Shown: positions 37,318 through 45,518, counted from the first letter of the stretch. The stretch: 64,000 nt of DNA from Moorella glycerini (GCF_009735625.1 NZ_CP046244.1:1922001-1986000), one strand, 5' to 3'. Made by a program: numbers and translations. Notes: generated by a model from the sequence alone, not told the origin.

Positions 37318-37536
37318 ATGCGTAAGTTCACAGTAATTCTTATTCCCGAAGACGATGGCCGCTGGACCGCTGAGGTTCCTTCGCTTCCGGGTTGCGTTAC
37401 CTGGGGCAACACCCAACAGCAAGCATTAGAGCGAATTAAAGAAGCGATAGAACTCTACCTGGAAGTGCTTATTAACGACGGCAAGCCCATCCCGGAAGAC
37501 CGGAGCGTTTTAACCAGGATAGAGGTGGCTATGTGA
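37318..37536 (+). CDS. hicB: HicB-type antitoxin
   Basis: 72 residues with the degenerate RNase-H-like HicB fold (DDGRWTAEVPSLPGCVTWGN, then QQALERIKEAIELYLEVL). It lacks a separate DNA-binding domain. ATG 37318 is preceded by aggagg at 37304-37309. A TATAAT box at 37263-37268 with TG extension is upstream. Overlaps hicA by four bases. Confidence 0.9.
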   Translation: MRKFTVILIPEDDGRWTAEVPSLPGCVTWGNTQQQALERIKEAIELYLEVLINDGKPIPEDRSVLTRIEVAM

Positions 37537-37763
37537 GCAATTTACCTCATATAACCGGCCCGGAATTAATACGTGCATTGCAACGTTTAGGTTTTTATGT
37601 TGCCCGCAGGAAGGGAAGTCATAATTTTCTCCCCCATGTGGAAGATCCCACTCGCGTGGCTGTTGTTGCCACCCATAACGGTGAAACAATACCGCCTGGC
37701 ACCCTAACTGCTATTCTTCGCACCGCAAAAATAACCGTTGAGGAACTGCGTAAGTACATATAA
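37533..37763 (+). CDS. hicA: HicA-type mRNA interferase toxin
   Basis: 76 residues, dsRBD-like fold, with the catalytic His in RRKGSHNFLPH and the GETIPPGTLTAILR segment that packs against HicB. GTG start at 37533 overlaps hicB, so toxin and antitoxin are coupled with the antitoxin first. Confidence 0.9.
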   Translation: MSNLPHITGPELIRALQRLGFYVARRKGSHNFLPHVEDPTRVAVVATHNGETIPPGTLTAILRTAKITVEELRKYI

Positions 37764-37860
37764 CAAACCGCATTGATAATCTACTTCCTTACAGGTTACC
37801 GTCGTCAATCTGGAAGAGCCGCCACCAGCGAACGTTGGAAAATAAGAAAGAGGGATCCCT

Positions 37861-38486
37861 TTGGCTGTCGAACAGGCTACTTCCCTGCTGAAAGCTATAC
37901 CGGAGACCAGCTACCTGACGGCCCAGAATGTGGGCCGTTATCGCTGTATTATGCGTTTCTTTTACCTCCAGCACCAGCGCCTGCGCTACTGGCTGCGGCC
38001 GGAAGATGTCTACCAGGGGGTAAGGGCCATGGGCTTGTTGCCGGACTATACCCTGGAGATGTGCCAGCAGGACCTGAACCAGCTGGTAGAGTGGCAGGAC
38101 CTGGTGCCCCGCCACGACGGCGGTCGCGCCTGTACGGTGGAGGAGTACCTGCGCAAGCGCTTTCGCTACCAGATGACCCCTTACGCCGTAGAAATCGAGC
38201 GCCTGGTCCTGGGCCTGGAAAAGGTCCGCGGCTATGGGGGCTCCCTGGAGCCATCCCTTTTTGAAACCATCGAGGCCGCCCTGCGGGAACCACCGGCGGC
38301 AGGGCGTTTTCCAGCCCGGTGAGGCCGAAGCCCTCTGGGAGGAACTCTACGGTACCTTTGTACGCCTCACGGAAAACGCCTCCGACTATATCGCCAGCCT
38401 GCAGAGTGCCAGGGCCGAGGAACTGATGGCCACCGAGGCCTTCTTAGCCTATAAAGACGCCGTTACCGGCTACTTGCAGAGCTTTG
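37861..38486 (+). pseudogene. Wadjet type III JetA-like gene (DUF2397), frameshifted and truncated
   Basis: The first frame (TTG 37861, gaggga upstream) encodes about 145 residues beginning AIPETSYLTAQNVGRYRCIM, typical of DUF2397/TIGR02677 proteins. It shifts near 38297 into a second frame with EALWEELYGTFVRLTENASD and EELMATEAFLAYKDAVTGYL, the conserved middle of the same family. It then joins, in a third frame, to the end of an SMC-like ATPase. DUF2397 proteins are the kleisin-like subunit of type III Wadjet plasmid-defence complexes. The gene is dead. Confidence 0.8.
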
Positions 38487-38924
38487 TCCAGGGGCTACAG
38501 CGCCAGCTTCAACGTCTTGAGCGGCGGCGAAAAGGCCATGGCCATGTACATCCCCCTCTTTGCCGCCACCTATTCCCGCTATAGCGACGCCCGCGCCGAC
38601 GCCCCGCGGCTGATCTCCCTGGACGAAGCCTTTGCCGGGGTGGATGAGAAAAACCTCCAGGATATGTTCGGCCTCCTGACGGAAATGGGCTTTAACTATA
38701 TGATGACCAGCCAGGTCCTCTGGGGGTGCTATGCCACGGTGCCCGGCCTGGCCATCTACGAGCTCTACCGGCCCCGGGGCGCTACCTGCGTCACCCTCTT
38801 TCACTACCGCTGGGACGGTAACCAGCGCCACCTGGTCGAAAAGGGGAGCGGCGACGCCACCGGCGCTGACCTTCAGGAAGCCCTCGCCGAGGTGGCCGCC
38901 GGGAAAGACAGCGATCCTGGTTGA
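38487..38924 (+). pseudogene. Wadjet JetC-like SMC ATPase, C-terminal fragment
   Basis: From about 38487 the frame reads SASFNVLSGGEKAMAMYIPL, an ABC signature motif, followed by RLISLDEAFAGVDEKN (Walker B and D-loop) and MTSQVLWGCYATVPGLAIYE. This is the C-terminal half of the TIGR02680-type SMC-like ATPase. The Walker A half and more than a thousand residues of coiled coil are missing, as are the JetB and JetD genes. It is joined directly to the JetA remnant, so one deletion removed everything between. Confidence 0.82.
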
Positions 38925-38955
38925 TAACGGCGCTACTCGTGGCGGCTTGCTGCAA

Positions 38956-39277
38956 TTATTTCTTTACTTTTTGCGCCACGGTGGCGATGCGCTTGCCCAG
39001 GGCCCGGGCGACGGCCAGGTCTTGCTCCGTGGGTGGCTGGTCGTGGTTGGGTCCCGAGGTGACCGTCCACGTCCAGCAGGTCGTCCAGGGTGGCCAGGGG
39101 GATGTCACGCATTTCCGCTTGAGCTTTCTGGTAAGCTGCCGACATGGTCGCGGGTACCCGTTTAAGAATGGCTGCGCAACCGGGGACTTCCTCGACCCCG
39201 GCCGCCACGGCCCGGGCCAGTTTAGCCGTATTACCGTAGAGGCTGTAGAAAACGACCAGGATTTTTGCTTCGTCCGC
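38956..39277 (-). pseudogene. WrbA-type flavodoxin gene, internally deleted
   Basis: From a TTG at 39277 (gaggtgat upstream) the minus strand encodes AKILVVFYSLYGNTAKLARA, the FMN-binding loop of WrbA quinone reductases, to TLDDLLDVDG. Around 39060 the reading shifts and GPNHDQPPTEQDLAVARALG follows, the C-terminal WrbA signature, ending KVKK at 38956. About 100 central residues are lost. Confidence 0.8.
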
Positions 39278-39408
39278 CAAAGGGATCACCTCACACAGCA
39301 TTGCTTTCCCCCTTAGTGTTAACTGAAACCATAGCGTTTAAACGGTATTTATACGTCCACCGCAGAATTGCGGTAACAGCATTTTTTAGTGAGTTCCAGC
39401 CGCCGGTA

Positions 39409-39417
39409 TGTTATAAT
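39409..39417 (+). promoter_or_regulatory. Extended -10 promoter of Rpn gene
   Basis: TGTTATAAT (TGn extension plus TATAAT at 39412-39417), 35 bases before the ATG; no clear -35. A similar TGGTATAAT precedes the Rpn relic at 36952 and hicB at 37260. Confidence 0.55.
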
Positions 39418-39451
39418 TCTATTTCAGAGAACACTTTCGAGGAGAAACCCT

Positions 39452-40399
39452 ATGCAGGTAATAGATCGCAGCATCAAGGTCCTGGCCCGGCAATATCCAG
39501 AAACTTTTATCAAACTGGTTTTAGGTAAAGACACCGGCTGGGAATATCAGACCCTGGAAAACCCGGAAATCAATATCCCGGAGAAAAGACTCGATTTTGT
39601 CTACGAAATAGAGCATAACGATAACAAGTACCTTTTGCACCTGGAATTCCAGTTACGCCACGAAAAAGAAGTACCTGTACGCGTTTTTAAATACAGCGCC
39701 TATTTGACTGAGAGTTACCGCCTGCCGGTGATCCCGGTAGTCATTTACCTCGAGAAAAGGAATTATCGCCGGCTACCTGATGCTTACATAGTCGAGGTTA
39801 ACAATAAAGCAGTCAGCAGCTTTACCTATCAGGTAATCAAACTGTGGGATTATGAGCAGGATATAGCCGGTGGTAAACTTAAAGAACTGGCGCCCTTGCT
39901 GGTCTTACTAAAAGATAATAGAGATCTGGCTCTTTTGGAATATACCAGGAAACTGATCCTTGAGGAAAAAGACATCAAACGGCGAGCCGACAGCCTGTCG
40001 GTAGCCATATCAGTCGCGGAACGTTATTTTGACAGGGAAATTTTGCTCAATATCTTCCGGGAGGAATTTAAAATGCTGCTTAAAGAATCCAGCTTTGTCC
40101 AGGAATGGTATAATGAAGGCTTACAAAAAGGCCTCAGGGATGGGATGGAAAAAGGTTTAGAAGAAGGACTGGAAAAAGGGCTGGAAAAAGGACTGGAAAA
40201 AGGACTGGCAAAGGGCAGGATTGAGGCATTAAGGGACAGTATCCTTGAGGTCCTGGAAGAACGTTTTGGCGTCCTGCGATCTGGTATTGGCAAGAAGCTG
40301 GAGGAAATAGATGATGCGGCCGCGCTGAAGTCATTATTCAAGATGAGCCTCAAGGTGAATTCCCTGGAGGAATTTGAAAAAATTCTTGGCCAGGTTTAG
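39452..40399 (+). CDS. Rpn-family recombination-promoting nuclease / PD-(D/E)XK transposase-like
   Basis: 315 residues from ATG 39452 (gaggag upstream). N-terminal nuclease-like part with RLDFVYEI and LLHLEFQLRHE, the D and ExQ catalytic core of PD-(D/E)XK enzymes, around residues 50-75. Residues about 220-250 are a run of KGLEEGLEKG repeats, a short helical repeat common in this family and prone to length change. C-terminus ILEVLEERFGVL. The family is linked to RecA-independent transfer of DNA; a decayed paralogue lies at 36983. Confidence 0.85.
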   Translation: MQVIDRSIKVLARQYPETFIKLVLGKDTGWEYQTLENPEINIPEKRLDFVYEIEHNDNKYLLHLEFQLRHEKEVPVRVFKYSAYLTESYRLPVIPVVIYLEKRNYRRLPDAYIVEVNNKAVSSFTYQVIKLWDYEQDIAGGKLKELAPLLVLLKDNRDLALLEYTRKLILEEKDIKRRADSLSVAISVAERYFDREILLNIFREEFKMLLKESSFVQEWYNEGLQKGLRDGMEKGLEEGLEKGLEKGLEKGLAKGRIEALRDSILEVLEERFGVLRSGIGKKLEEIDDAAALKSLFKMSLKVNSLEEFEKILGQV

Positions 40400-40581
40400 T
40401 ACTTTTGTGAAATACGTCAACCCATAATGTGCAAACTTTAACAACTAACCGGTCTGACCGGGGCGATGAAAAGAAGGATTTTGAGGATAAATTGTTGGCC
40501 ATGCTTCCTCCCGCTCCCTTCCTGCCGCTTAAAGCAAAGCAGGCATGCTTTCAAACGGCCAGGATGACCTTTGGCGGCCAA

Positions 40582-40621
40582 AGCCTTTATTTTTTATGGT
40601 ATACCATTTAAAATAAAGGCT
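40582..40621. promoter_or_regulatory. 40-bp palindromic operator before gcl
   Basis: Two nested palindromes share one centre: a perfect 12-base core atggtataccat (40596-40607) and 12-base outer arms agcctttatttt/aaaataaaggct (40582-40593 and 40610-40621), broken only by two T-T pairs. The TGGTATACCA core is the style of GntR/FadR-type operators. It lies 35 bases before the gcl start and could also form a cruciform or RNA hairpin. Confidence 0.75.
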
Positions 40622-40655
40622 CAAGAGGGGAGTATACGGATGGGGGGTAAGTATA

Positions 40656-42326
40656 ATGCTTGTGGCTGAAGTTCTCGTAAAAATATTGGAAAGCGAAGGC
40701 GTTGAGGCTGCTTTTGGGATACCGGGTGCCAGCATTACGCCGGTGTATAAGTATTTGGCCCGGTCTGAAAAAATAAGGCATTACACGGCAAGACATGAAG
40801 AGGGCGCAGCCCATGCCGCCGACGGCTACACCAGGGCCAGCGGGAAGATCGCCTGCTGTATTGTTACCTCGGGACCCGGGGCGACCAACCTGGTTACCGG
40901 GCTGTACAACGCCCAAATAGATTCCATACCTATGGTGGCGATCACCGGCCAGAATACCCGTTCCCAGCTTGGTAAAGAGGCTTTCCAGTGCGTCGATATA
41001 GTAAATACGGTACGGCCTTATGTTAAAGGCGCCTGGTGCGTTACCGAACCGGCCAGGGCGCCGGGTATCATCAGGGAGGCCTTCCGCCTGGCCAGGTCGG
41101 GCAGGCCGGGTCCTGTTCTTATCGACTTACCCCTGGATGTCCAGACAACTGATATACCTTATGATCCGGAGCTGGACGCTCCTCTGCCATGGGATAAGCC
41201 CAAACCGCACCAGAAACAGATAGAGAAAGCTATAGAGATGATTTTAGCCAGCAAATCCCCCATTATCCTTGCCGGCGGCGGGGTGATCATAGCAGGAGCT
41301 ACCAGAGAGCTTTTAGAGTTAGCCGAGTACCTTTCCCTGCCGGTTGCAACTACCTATATGGGCAAGGGCGGCATGCCTCCCGACCATCCTCTTTACTGCG
41401 GCCAGGTAGGGATCCAGTGCAATACACCGTTTGGCAATAAGGCCTTCCTGCAATCGGACCTCGTCATTGGCATCGGCTGCCGGTTTAATGACCGGCATAC
41501 AGGCAACCTTGACATCTATACCCGGGGGCGGAAGTTTATCCATATCGATATAGAACCAACCCAGATAGGCCGCATCATTAACACCGATCTGGGCATAGTC
41601 GCCGATGCCAAACTGGCACTGGCGGCGCTGCTGGAAGTGGCGCGAGCGAAATCCGGGAAAAGGCTGCCCCAGGGCTGGGTAGCCAGGATACCGGAGCTCA
41701 GGGCACAAACCGGGCGCCGGCTGGAATACGACAATATTCCCATTAAGCCCCAGAGGGTTTTTCACGAAATAAACGAAATGTTGGGGCAAGACACGATTTT
41801 TACGGTCGGTTGCGGCGTTGTCCAGATCTGGTCGGGGCAATTCCAGAAAATATGGCGGCCCAGGTACTACCTCCCTGCGGGAGGAGCGGGGACGCTGGGT
41901 TATGAAATCCCGGCGGCCGTAGGTGCCAAAATAGCGAATCCTGCTGCCCGGGTTTGTGCCATCGTAGGTGACGGCGGCTTTACCTTTCAGGGCGAAGCCC
42001 TGGCCATGGCCTGCCAGTATGGTGTGCCAATTATCGTCGTAATAGTGAACAACGGCTACCTGGGCCTTATCCGCCAAAACCAGGCCCAGAATTATGGCTA
42101 TGAATATGCCGTAGAACTGTGGTACGGTGACGGGAAAATAGATTTTATCCAGGTTGCGGAAGGATACGGTGCCAGGGGCGAGAGGGTAACGCGACCGGAG
42201 GGAATAAAACCGGCGCTGGAGAGGGCAATGCACTCCGACGTGCCATATGTGCTTGATATAATTGTTGCGAGAACGACATTGTGCTCTATGGGTACCAGTA
42301 TTGACGCCATCAAGGAATACGAATGA
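40656..42326 (+). CDS. gcl: Glyoxylate carboligase-like ThDP enzyme
   Basis: 556 residues of the acetolactate-synthase-like ThDP family. It condenses two glyoxylates to tartronate semialdehyde plus CO2 if the context is right. Support: FHIDIEPTQIGR-type stretch (KFIHIDIEPTQIGRI) and DLGIVADAKLAL are Gcl signatures; ThDP/Mg motif GDGGFTFQGEALAMACQYG near 437 and NNGYLGLIRQNQ; hyi and glxR follow. Odd: residue 50 or so in ARHEEGAAHAADGY is Glu, where E. coli Gcl has Val; Glu is the canonical catalytic residue of other ThDP enzymes. Start ATG 40656 after a ggggggt site. Confidence 0.88.
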   Translation: MLVAEVLVKILESEGVEAAFGIPGASITPVYKYLARSEKIRHYTARHEEGAAHAADGYTRASGKIACCIVTSGPGATNLVTGLYNAQIDSIPMVAITGQNTRSQLGKEAFQCVDIVNTVRPYVKGAWCVTEPARAPGIIREAFRLARSGRPGPVLIDLPLDVQTTDIPYDPELDAPLPWDKPKPHQKQIEKAIEMILASKSPIILAGGGVIIAGATRELLELAEYLSLPVATTYMGKGGMPPDHPLYCGQVGIQCNTPFGNKAFLQSDLVIGIGCRFNDRHTGNLDIYTRGRKFIHIDIEPTQIGRIINTDLGIVADAKLALAALLEVARAKSGKRLPQGWVARIPELRAQTGRRLEYDNIPIKPQRVFHEINEMLGQDTIFTVGCGVVQIWSGQFQKIWRPRYYLPAGGAGTLGYEIPAAVGAKIANPAARVCAIVGDGGFTFQGEALAMACQYGVPIIVVIVNNGYLGLIRQNQAQNYGYEYAVELWYGDGKIDFIQVAEGYGARGERVTRPEGIKPALERAMHSDVPYVLDIIVARTTLCSMGTSIDAIKEYE

Positions 42327-42416
42327 GCAAACAACCGGGAGGTGATCGTCCGGGAAATAATCAGGTACACCGGTCATTACATTTTAATAGCTACTTTGCA
42401 CAGGAGGAATGTAGTC

Positions 42417-43205
42417 ATGCCGAAGTTCGCCGCCAATTTAACGATGCTGTTTACCGAATTGCCCTTCCTGGAACGCTTTAATGCCGCCCGTAAAGCCGGG
42501 TTTAGAGCGGTAGAGTTCCTTTTCCCTTACGAATATGCCATAAACGATATCAAAAGTTTACTTGCAGAAAACAGCCTCCAGGTAGTGCTGTTCAACCTTC
42601 CCGCCGGTAACTGGGCAGCCGGTGAGCGCGGCATTGCGGCCGACCCCGGGCGGAAAGAAGAGTTCCGCGACGGCGTCAGGCAGGCAATTAACTGGGCCGG
42701 GCAACTCAATGTCTCGCGCTTGAACTGCCTGGCGGGCAAAGTGAATCCAGCGTTCTCTCAGGAAGAGCACTGGCAGGCACTGGTAGATAATGTCCACTAT
42801 GCAGCGCAAGTCCTGGCTGAATACGATTTAAAACTGATGGTAGAACCCATTAATCATTATGACGTTCCGGGCTTTTTCCTTAACACCACGCGCCAGGCCC
42901 TGCAACTGATCAACGATGTAAACATGCCCAATGTCTACCTGCAATATGACCTTTACCATGCCCAGAAAGAAGAAGGCAATTTAACGGTTACCTTGCGTGA
43001 AAACATTCAAAAGATAGGACACATCCAGATTGCCGACAACCCCGGCCGGCATCAGCCGGGCACGGGCGAGATAAATTATCCTTTCTTGCTGCGGGAGATC
43101 GATAGCCTGGGGTATGAAGGCTACGTATCCCTGGAATATATTCCCGAGCCGGATACGCTAAGTTCTTTAGGCTGGCTTACAGCTTATGGTTACACCTTGA
43201 GGTAA
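42417..43205 (+). CDS. hyi: Hydroxypyruvate isomerase
   Basis: 262 residues, TIM-barrel xylose-isomerase-like fold. It interconverts tartronate semialdehyde and hydroxypyruvate. ATG 42417 (MPKFAANLTMLFTELPFLER) follows caggagg; the upstream frame from 42342 is unsupported. Family words LKLMVEPINHYDVPGF, YLQYDLYHAQ and HIQIADNPGRHQPGTGEINY carry the metal-binding Glu, Asp, His and final Glu in SLEY. Order gcl-hyi-glxR as in E. coli. Confidence 0.95.
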   Translation: MPKFAANLTMLFTELPFLERFNAARKAGFRAVEFLFPYEYAINDIKSLLAENSLQVVLFNLPAGNWAAGERGIAADPGRKEEFRDGVRQAINWAGQLNVSRLNCLAGKVNPAFSQEEHWQALVDNVHYAAQVLAEYDLKLMVEPINHYDVPGFFLNTTRQALQLINDVNMPNVYLQYDLYHAQKEEGNLTVTLRENIQKIGHIQIADNPGRHQPGTGEINYPFLLREIDSLGYEGYVSLEYIPEPDTLSSLGWLTAYGYTLR

Positions 43206-43230
43206 ATTTTTGAAAAAGGGGTAGAGAATA

Positions 43231-44127
43231 ATGAGTAAAATCGGGTTTATCGGTCTCGGCATCATGGGCAAGCCCATGAGCAAAAACCTCATCAGGGCAG
43301 GCTACCAGCTGGTTGTTTATGACATCGTTGAAGAGGCTGTCACGGAAGTAGTTGCAGCCGGGGCGGAACCCGCCGGTTCTCCCCGGGAGGTGGCCGAGCG
43401 GTGCGACAAATTTATTACCATGCTCCCCAATTCGCCCCAGGTAAAGGAAGTAGTCCTGGGAGACAACGGGATAATCGAAAGTGCGCGGCCGGGTTCCATC
43501 CTTATCGATATGAGCTCGATAGACCCCATGGTTACCAGGGAAATTGCCGCCAGGTTAAAAGAAAAAGGCATAAGGATGCTGGATGCACCGGTCAGCGGGG
43601 GCGAGCCGAAAGCCATAGACGGCACTTTGTCGATTATGGTGGGAGGACGGCAGGAAGACTTTGATGAATGCTATGATATTTTAAAGGCCATGGGGGCCTC
43701 GGTGGTAAGGGTCGGCGACATCGGCGCCGGTAATGTCACCAAACTGGCCAACCAGATCATTGTCGCCCTGAACATTGCCGCCATATCCGAGGCCCTGGTC
43801 CTGGCCACCAAAGCAGGGGTGGACCCGGACCTCGTCTACCAGGCTATCCGCGGCGGGCTGGCGGGGAGTACAGTCCTTGATGCCAAAGCCCCCCTGGTAA
43901 TGGCAAGAAAATTTAATCCCGGTTTCCGGATCAACCTGCACATCAAAGACCTGGCCAACGCGCTGTCTGCCGGGCATGAGGTGGGAGTACCCCTGCCCCT
44001 GACCGCGACAGTCATGGAAATTCTCCAGGCCCTCAAGGTTGACGGCCTGGGCGATGCCGACCATGGTGCCATCATCCGCTTCTATGAGAAGCTGGCCCAG
44101 GTAGAAGTGAAAAAGCCGGCAAACTAA
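43231..44127 (+). CDS. glxR: Tartronate semialdehyde reductase (2-hydroxy-3-oxopropionate reductase)
   Basis: 298 residues of the beta-hydroxyacid dehydrogenase family. NAD(P)-binding GFIGLGIMGKPMSKNL at the start, substrate-binding DAPVSGGEPKAIDGTLSIMV near 118, and catalytic Lys in GNVTKLANQIIV near 170. With Gcl and Hyi it gives glycerate from glyoxylate. No glycerate kinase lies in the window. Confidence 0.93.
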   Translation: MSKIGFIGLGIMGKPMSKNLIRAGYQLVVYDIVEEAVTEVVAAGAEPAGSPREVAERCDKFITMLPNSPQVKEVVLGDNGIIESARPGSILIDMSSIDPMVTREIAARLKEKGIRMLDAPVSGGEPKAIDGTLSIMVGGRQEDFDECYDILKAMGASVVRVGDIGAGNVTKLANQIIVALNIAAISEALVLATKAGVDPDLVYQAIRGGLAGSTVLDAKAPLVMARKFNPGFRINLHIKDLANALSAGHEVGVPLPLTATVMEILQALKVDGLGDADHGAIIRFYEKLAQVEVKKPAN

Positions 44128-44166
44128 ATTTTCTGAATAATGCTCGGGCAAGTTATGTCGTCCAGG

Positions 44167-44547
44167 TTATGCTAATTCTACCATGCGGCCATCTAGGTAG
44201 AGAAAAGCAAGGCATACTTTCAGTTCCGGATGGCGTTCTTTTAATATCCTGGCAGCTGTTTCCATATCCTGGCGCTGGCGGGCCAGCTGCTCTTCCACGG
44301 GCAGGTGGCCCAAGTTGTAAGCGCCGCAGTCTTCGTGGTGAATTAAATATACTTCCATTATGTGATGGAGCCGGTAAGAATCCTCGACCAGGTTTATTTT
44401 ACCCTCACTGAGGAAATTGCGGCTGGCGCCGGGAAGGGAGAGATAATCGTACTTCCCGGCCAACCCCTTCTGTTGCAACCAATTTGCAACTCCTGCCTGG
44501 ATGCGGAAATCCATGCAGGTTAAGACACAAGCCCGGCAGCTAGGCAT
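44167..44547 (-). CDS. Small carbonic-anhydrase-like protein
   Basis: 126 residues. TCMDFR near residue 10 (Cys, with the Asp-Arg dyad) and IHHEDCGAYN near 70 (His, Cys) match zinc ligands of beta-class carbonic anhydrases. It is shorter than true beta-CAs (about 170-200) and lacks their later helices, so activity is uncertain. Opposite strand to gcl operon. Confidence 0.8.
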   Translation of the reverse strand: MPSCRACVLTCMDFRIQAGVANWLQQKGLAGKYDYLSLPGASRNFLSEGKINLVEDSYRLHHIMEVYLIHHEDCGAYNLGHLPVEEQLARQRQDMETAARILKERHPELKVCLAFLYLDGRMVELA

Positions 44548-44666
44548 CTATTAATCACCTCAAACTTAATTTATAAATCATGATTGCGTGAGTGCAAAGC
44601 CTAAAACGAATTTATACCTCCTCCTCCTCAAATTATAAATCATCACAGCGCAGCAGAAAATCTCTT

Positions 44667-44708
44667 TATGACCGCCTCCTTACATATTTCCCGGCCGGGA
44701 GGGTCATA
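44667..44708 (+). promoter_or_regulatory. Leader hairpin upstream of hsp20-like gene
   Basis: tatgacc/ggtcata with inner cctcc/ggag in the 202-base gap. The cctcc strand is also complementary to the ggagg Shine-Dalgarno at 44739-44744, so switching is possible. No CIRCE element (TTAGCACTC type) is seen in this gap; a near-repeat tataaatcat occurs at 44572 and 44634. Confidence 0.4.
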
Positions 44709-44749
44709 ATATTCCCGGATGGAAGCAGGACCAAACGGGAGGTAATCAG

Positions 44750-45457
44750 ATGTACATCAACAACATGAATCCCGGCCTGGGAATGGGGATGCAGAGCGGA
44801 ATCGCCGGTTTCTCCGGCTTCCCCGGCAGTGCGGTGATCAATTATAGCTTCGTGCCGACGGCAACTGGCTGGCGGGCCGGCGCCGGGACCGGTTTTCCGG
44901 CCATGAGCCTAAGCTACAACCCGGCCCTCGGCTGGCATACGGATATCCAGGCGGGGCCATATTCCGCGATGGGGTACTGGGGCGGCCTCGGGCAATCTAT
45001 GATTAGCGCCTTCAACCCGGCTATGATTTCCGGGCAGTTCCCCGGTATGATGGGCGGTTTTGCTCCTGTCTCCCTGGGCATGGCCCAGCCTTTGGCCAGC
45101 GGGTTTCCGGGCATGGCGGGAGGTCTGGGTATGACCAGCGCCATTGCCCCTTCCAGCGGGATGATGCAGCCCCGCATCGAACTGGCTGAAACAAACAGCG
45201 ACGTCGTGGTTACTGCCGAATTACCCAATATCAATCCCAACAACCTGCAGTTGACCGTCACCGATGACTCTTTAAGCATTTCCGCCCTGGCCATTTCCGG
45301 CGGCATGACCACCAGCCTGCACCGGACCGTGGCCCTGCCGTGCTCGGTGCGGGCGGAGCATGTCGACGCCACCTACAGCAACGGTATCCTGGAAGCCCGA
45401 CTGCCAAAATCCGACCTCACCGCCCGGCGGCGGGTCAAGGTCAACGTGACCGGGTAG
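44750..45457 (+). CDS. Hsp20-like protein with long Gly/Met/Phe-rich N-terminus
   Basis: 235 residues. The last 95 (from about PRIELAETNSDVVVTAELPN) form an alpha-crystallin domain, with GILEARLPK near the end. The first 140 are low-complexity, rich in Gly, Met, Ser, Phe and Pro with repeats such as GFPGMAGGLGM and GQFPGMMGGFAP. Usual Hsp20 N-terminal arms are 30-50 residues. The arm may drive assembly or phase separation, or be a spore-coat-like feature; the gene is otherwise hypothetical. ATG 44750 follows gggagg. Confidence 0.85.
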   Translation: MYINNMNPGLGMGMQSGIAGFSGFPGSAVINYSFVPTATGWRAGAGTGFPAMSLSYNPALGWHTDIQAGPYSAMGYWGGLGQSMISAFNPAMISGQFPGMMGGFAPVSLGMAQPLASGFPGMAGGLGMTSAIAPSSGMMQPRIELAETNSDVVVTAELPNINPNNLQLTVTDDSLSISALAISGGMTTSLHRTVALPCSVRAEHVDATYSNGILEARLPKSDLTARRRVKVNVTG

Positions 45458-45518
45458 GATACCTTAAGTAAAATCCAGGCCTGCTTCCATCCCAATTTTA
45501 CCTTCGAGGTGAATTAAA

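Noticed and set aside
37773-38264. Alternative plus-strand frame of 163 codons over the JetA relic
   Set aside because: Frame-shifted reading of the DUF2397 remnant; low-complexity residues.
40130-40215. Tandem repeat in the Rpn gene taken as a CRISPR or microsatellite locus
   Set aside because: Repeats are short, unspaced and in frame (KGLEEGLEKG); they code for a family-typical helix. No CRISPR array was seen anywhere in the window.
41319-42377. 352-codon open frame on the minus strand across gcl
   Set aside because: Shadow frame opposite a strongly conserved gene; composition of residues not protein-like.
44548-44749. CIRCE (HrcA) operator before the hsp20 genes
   Set aside because: Only a lone gagtgc-type half site is present; no TTAGCACTC-N9-GAGTGCTAA.
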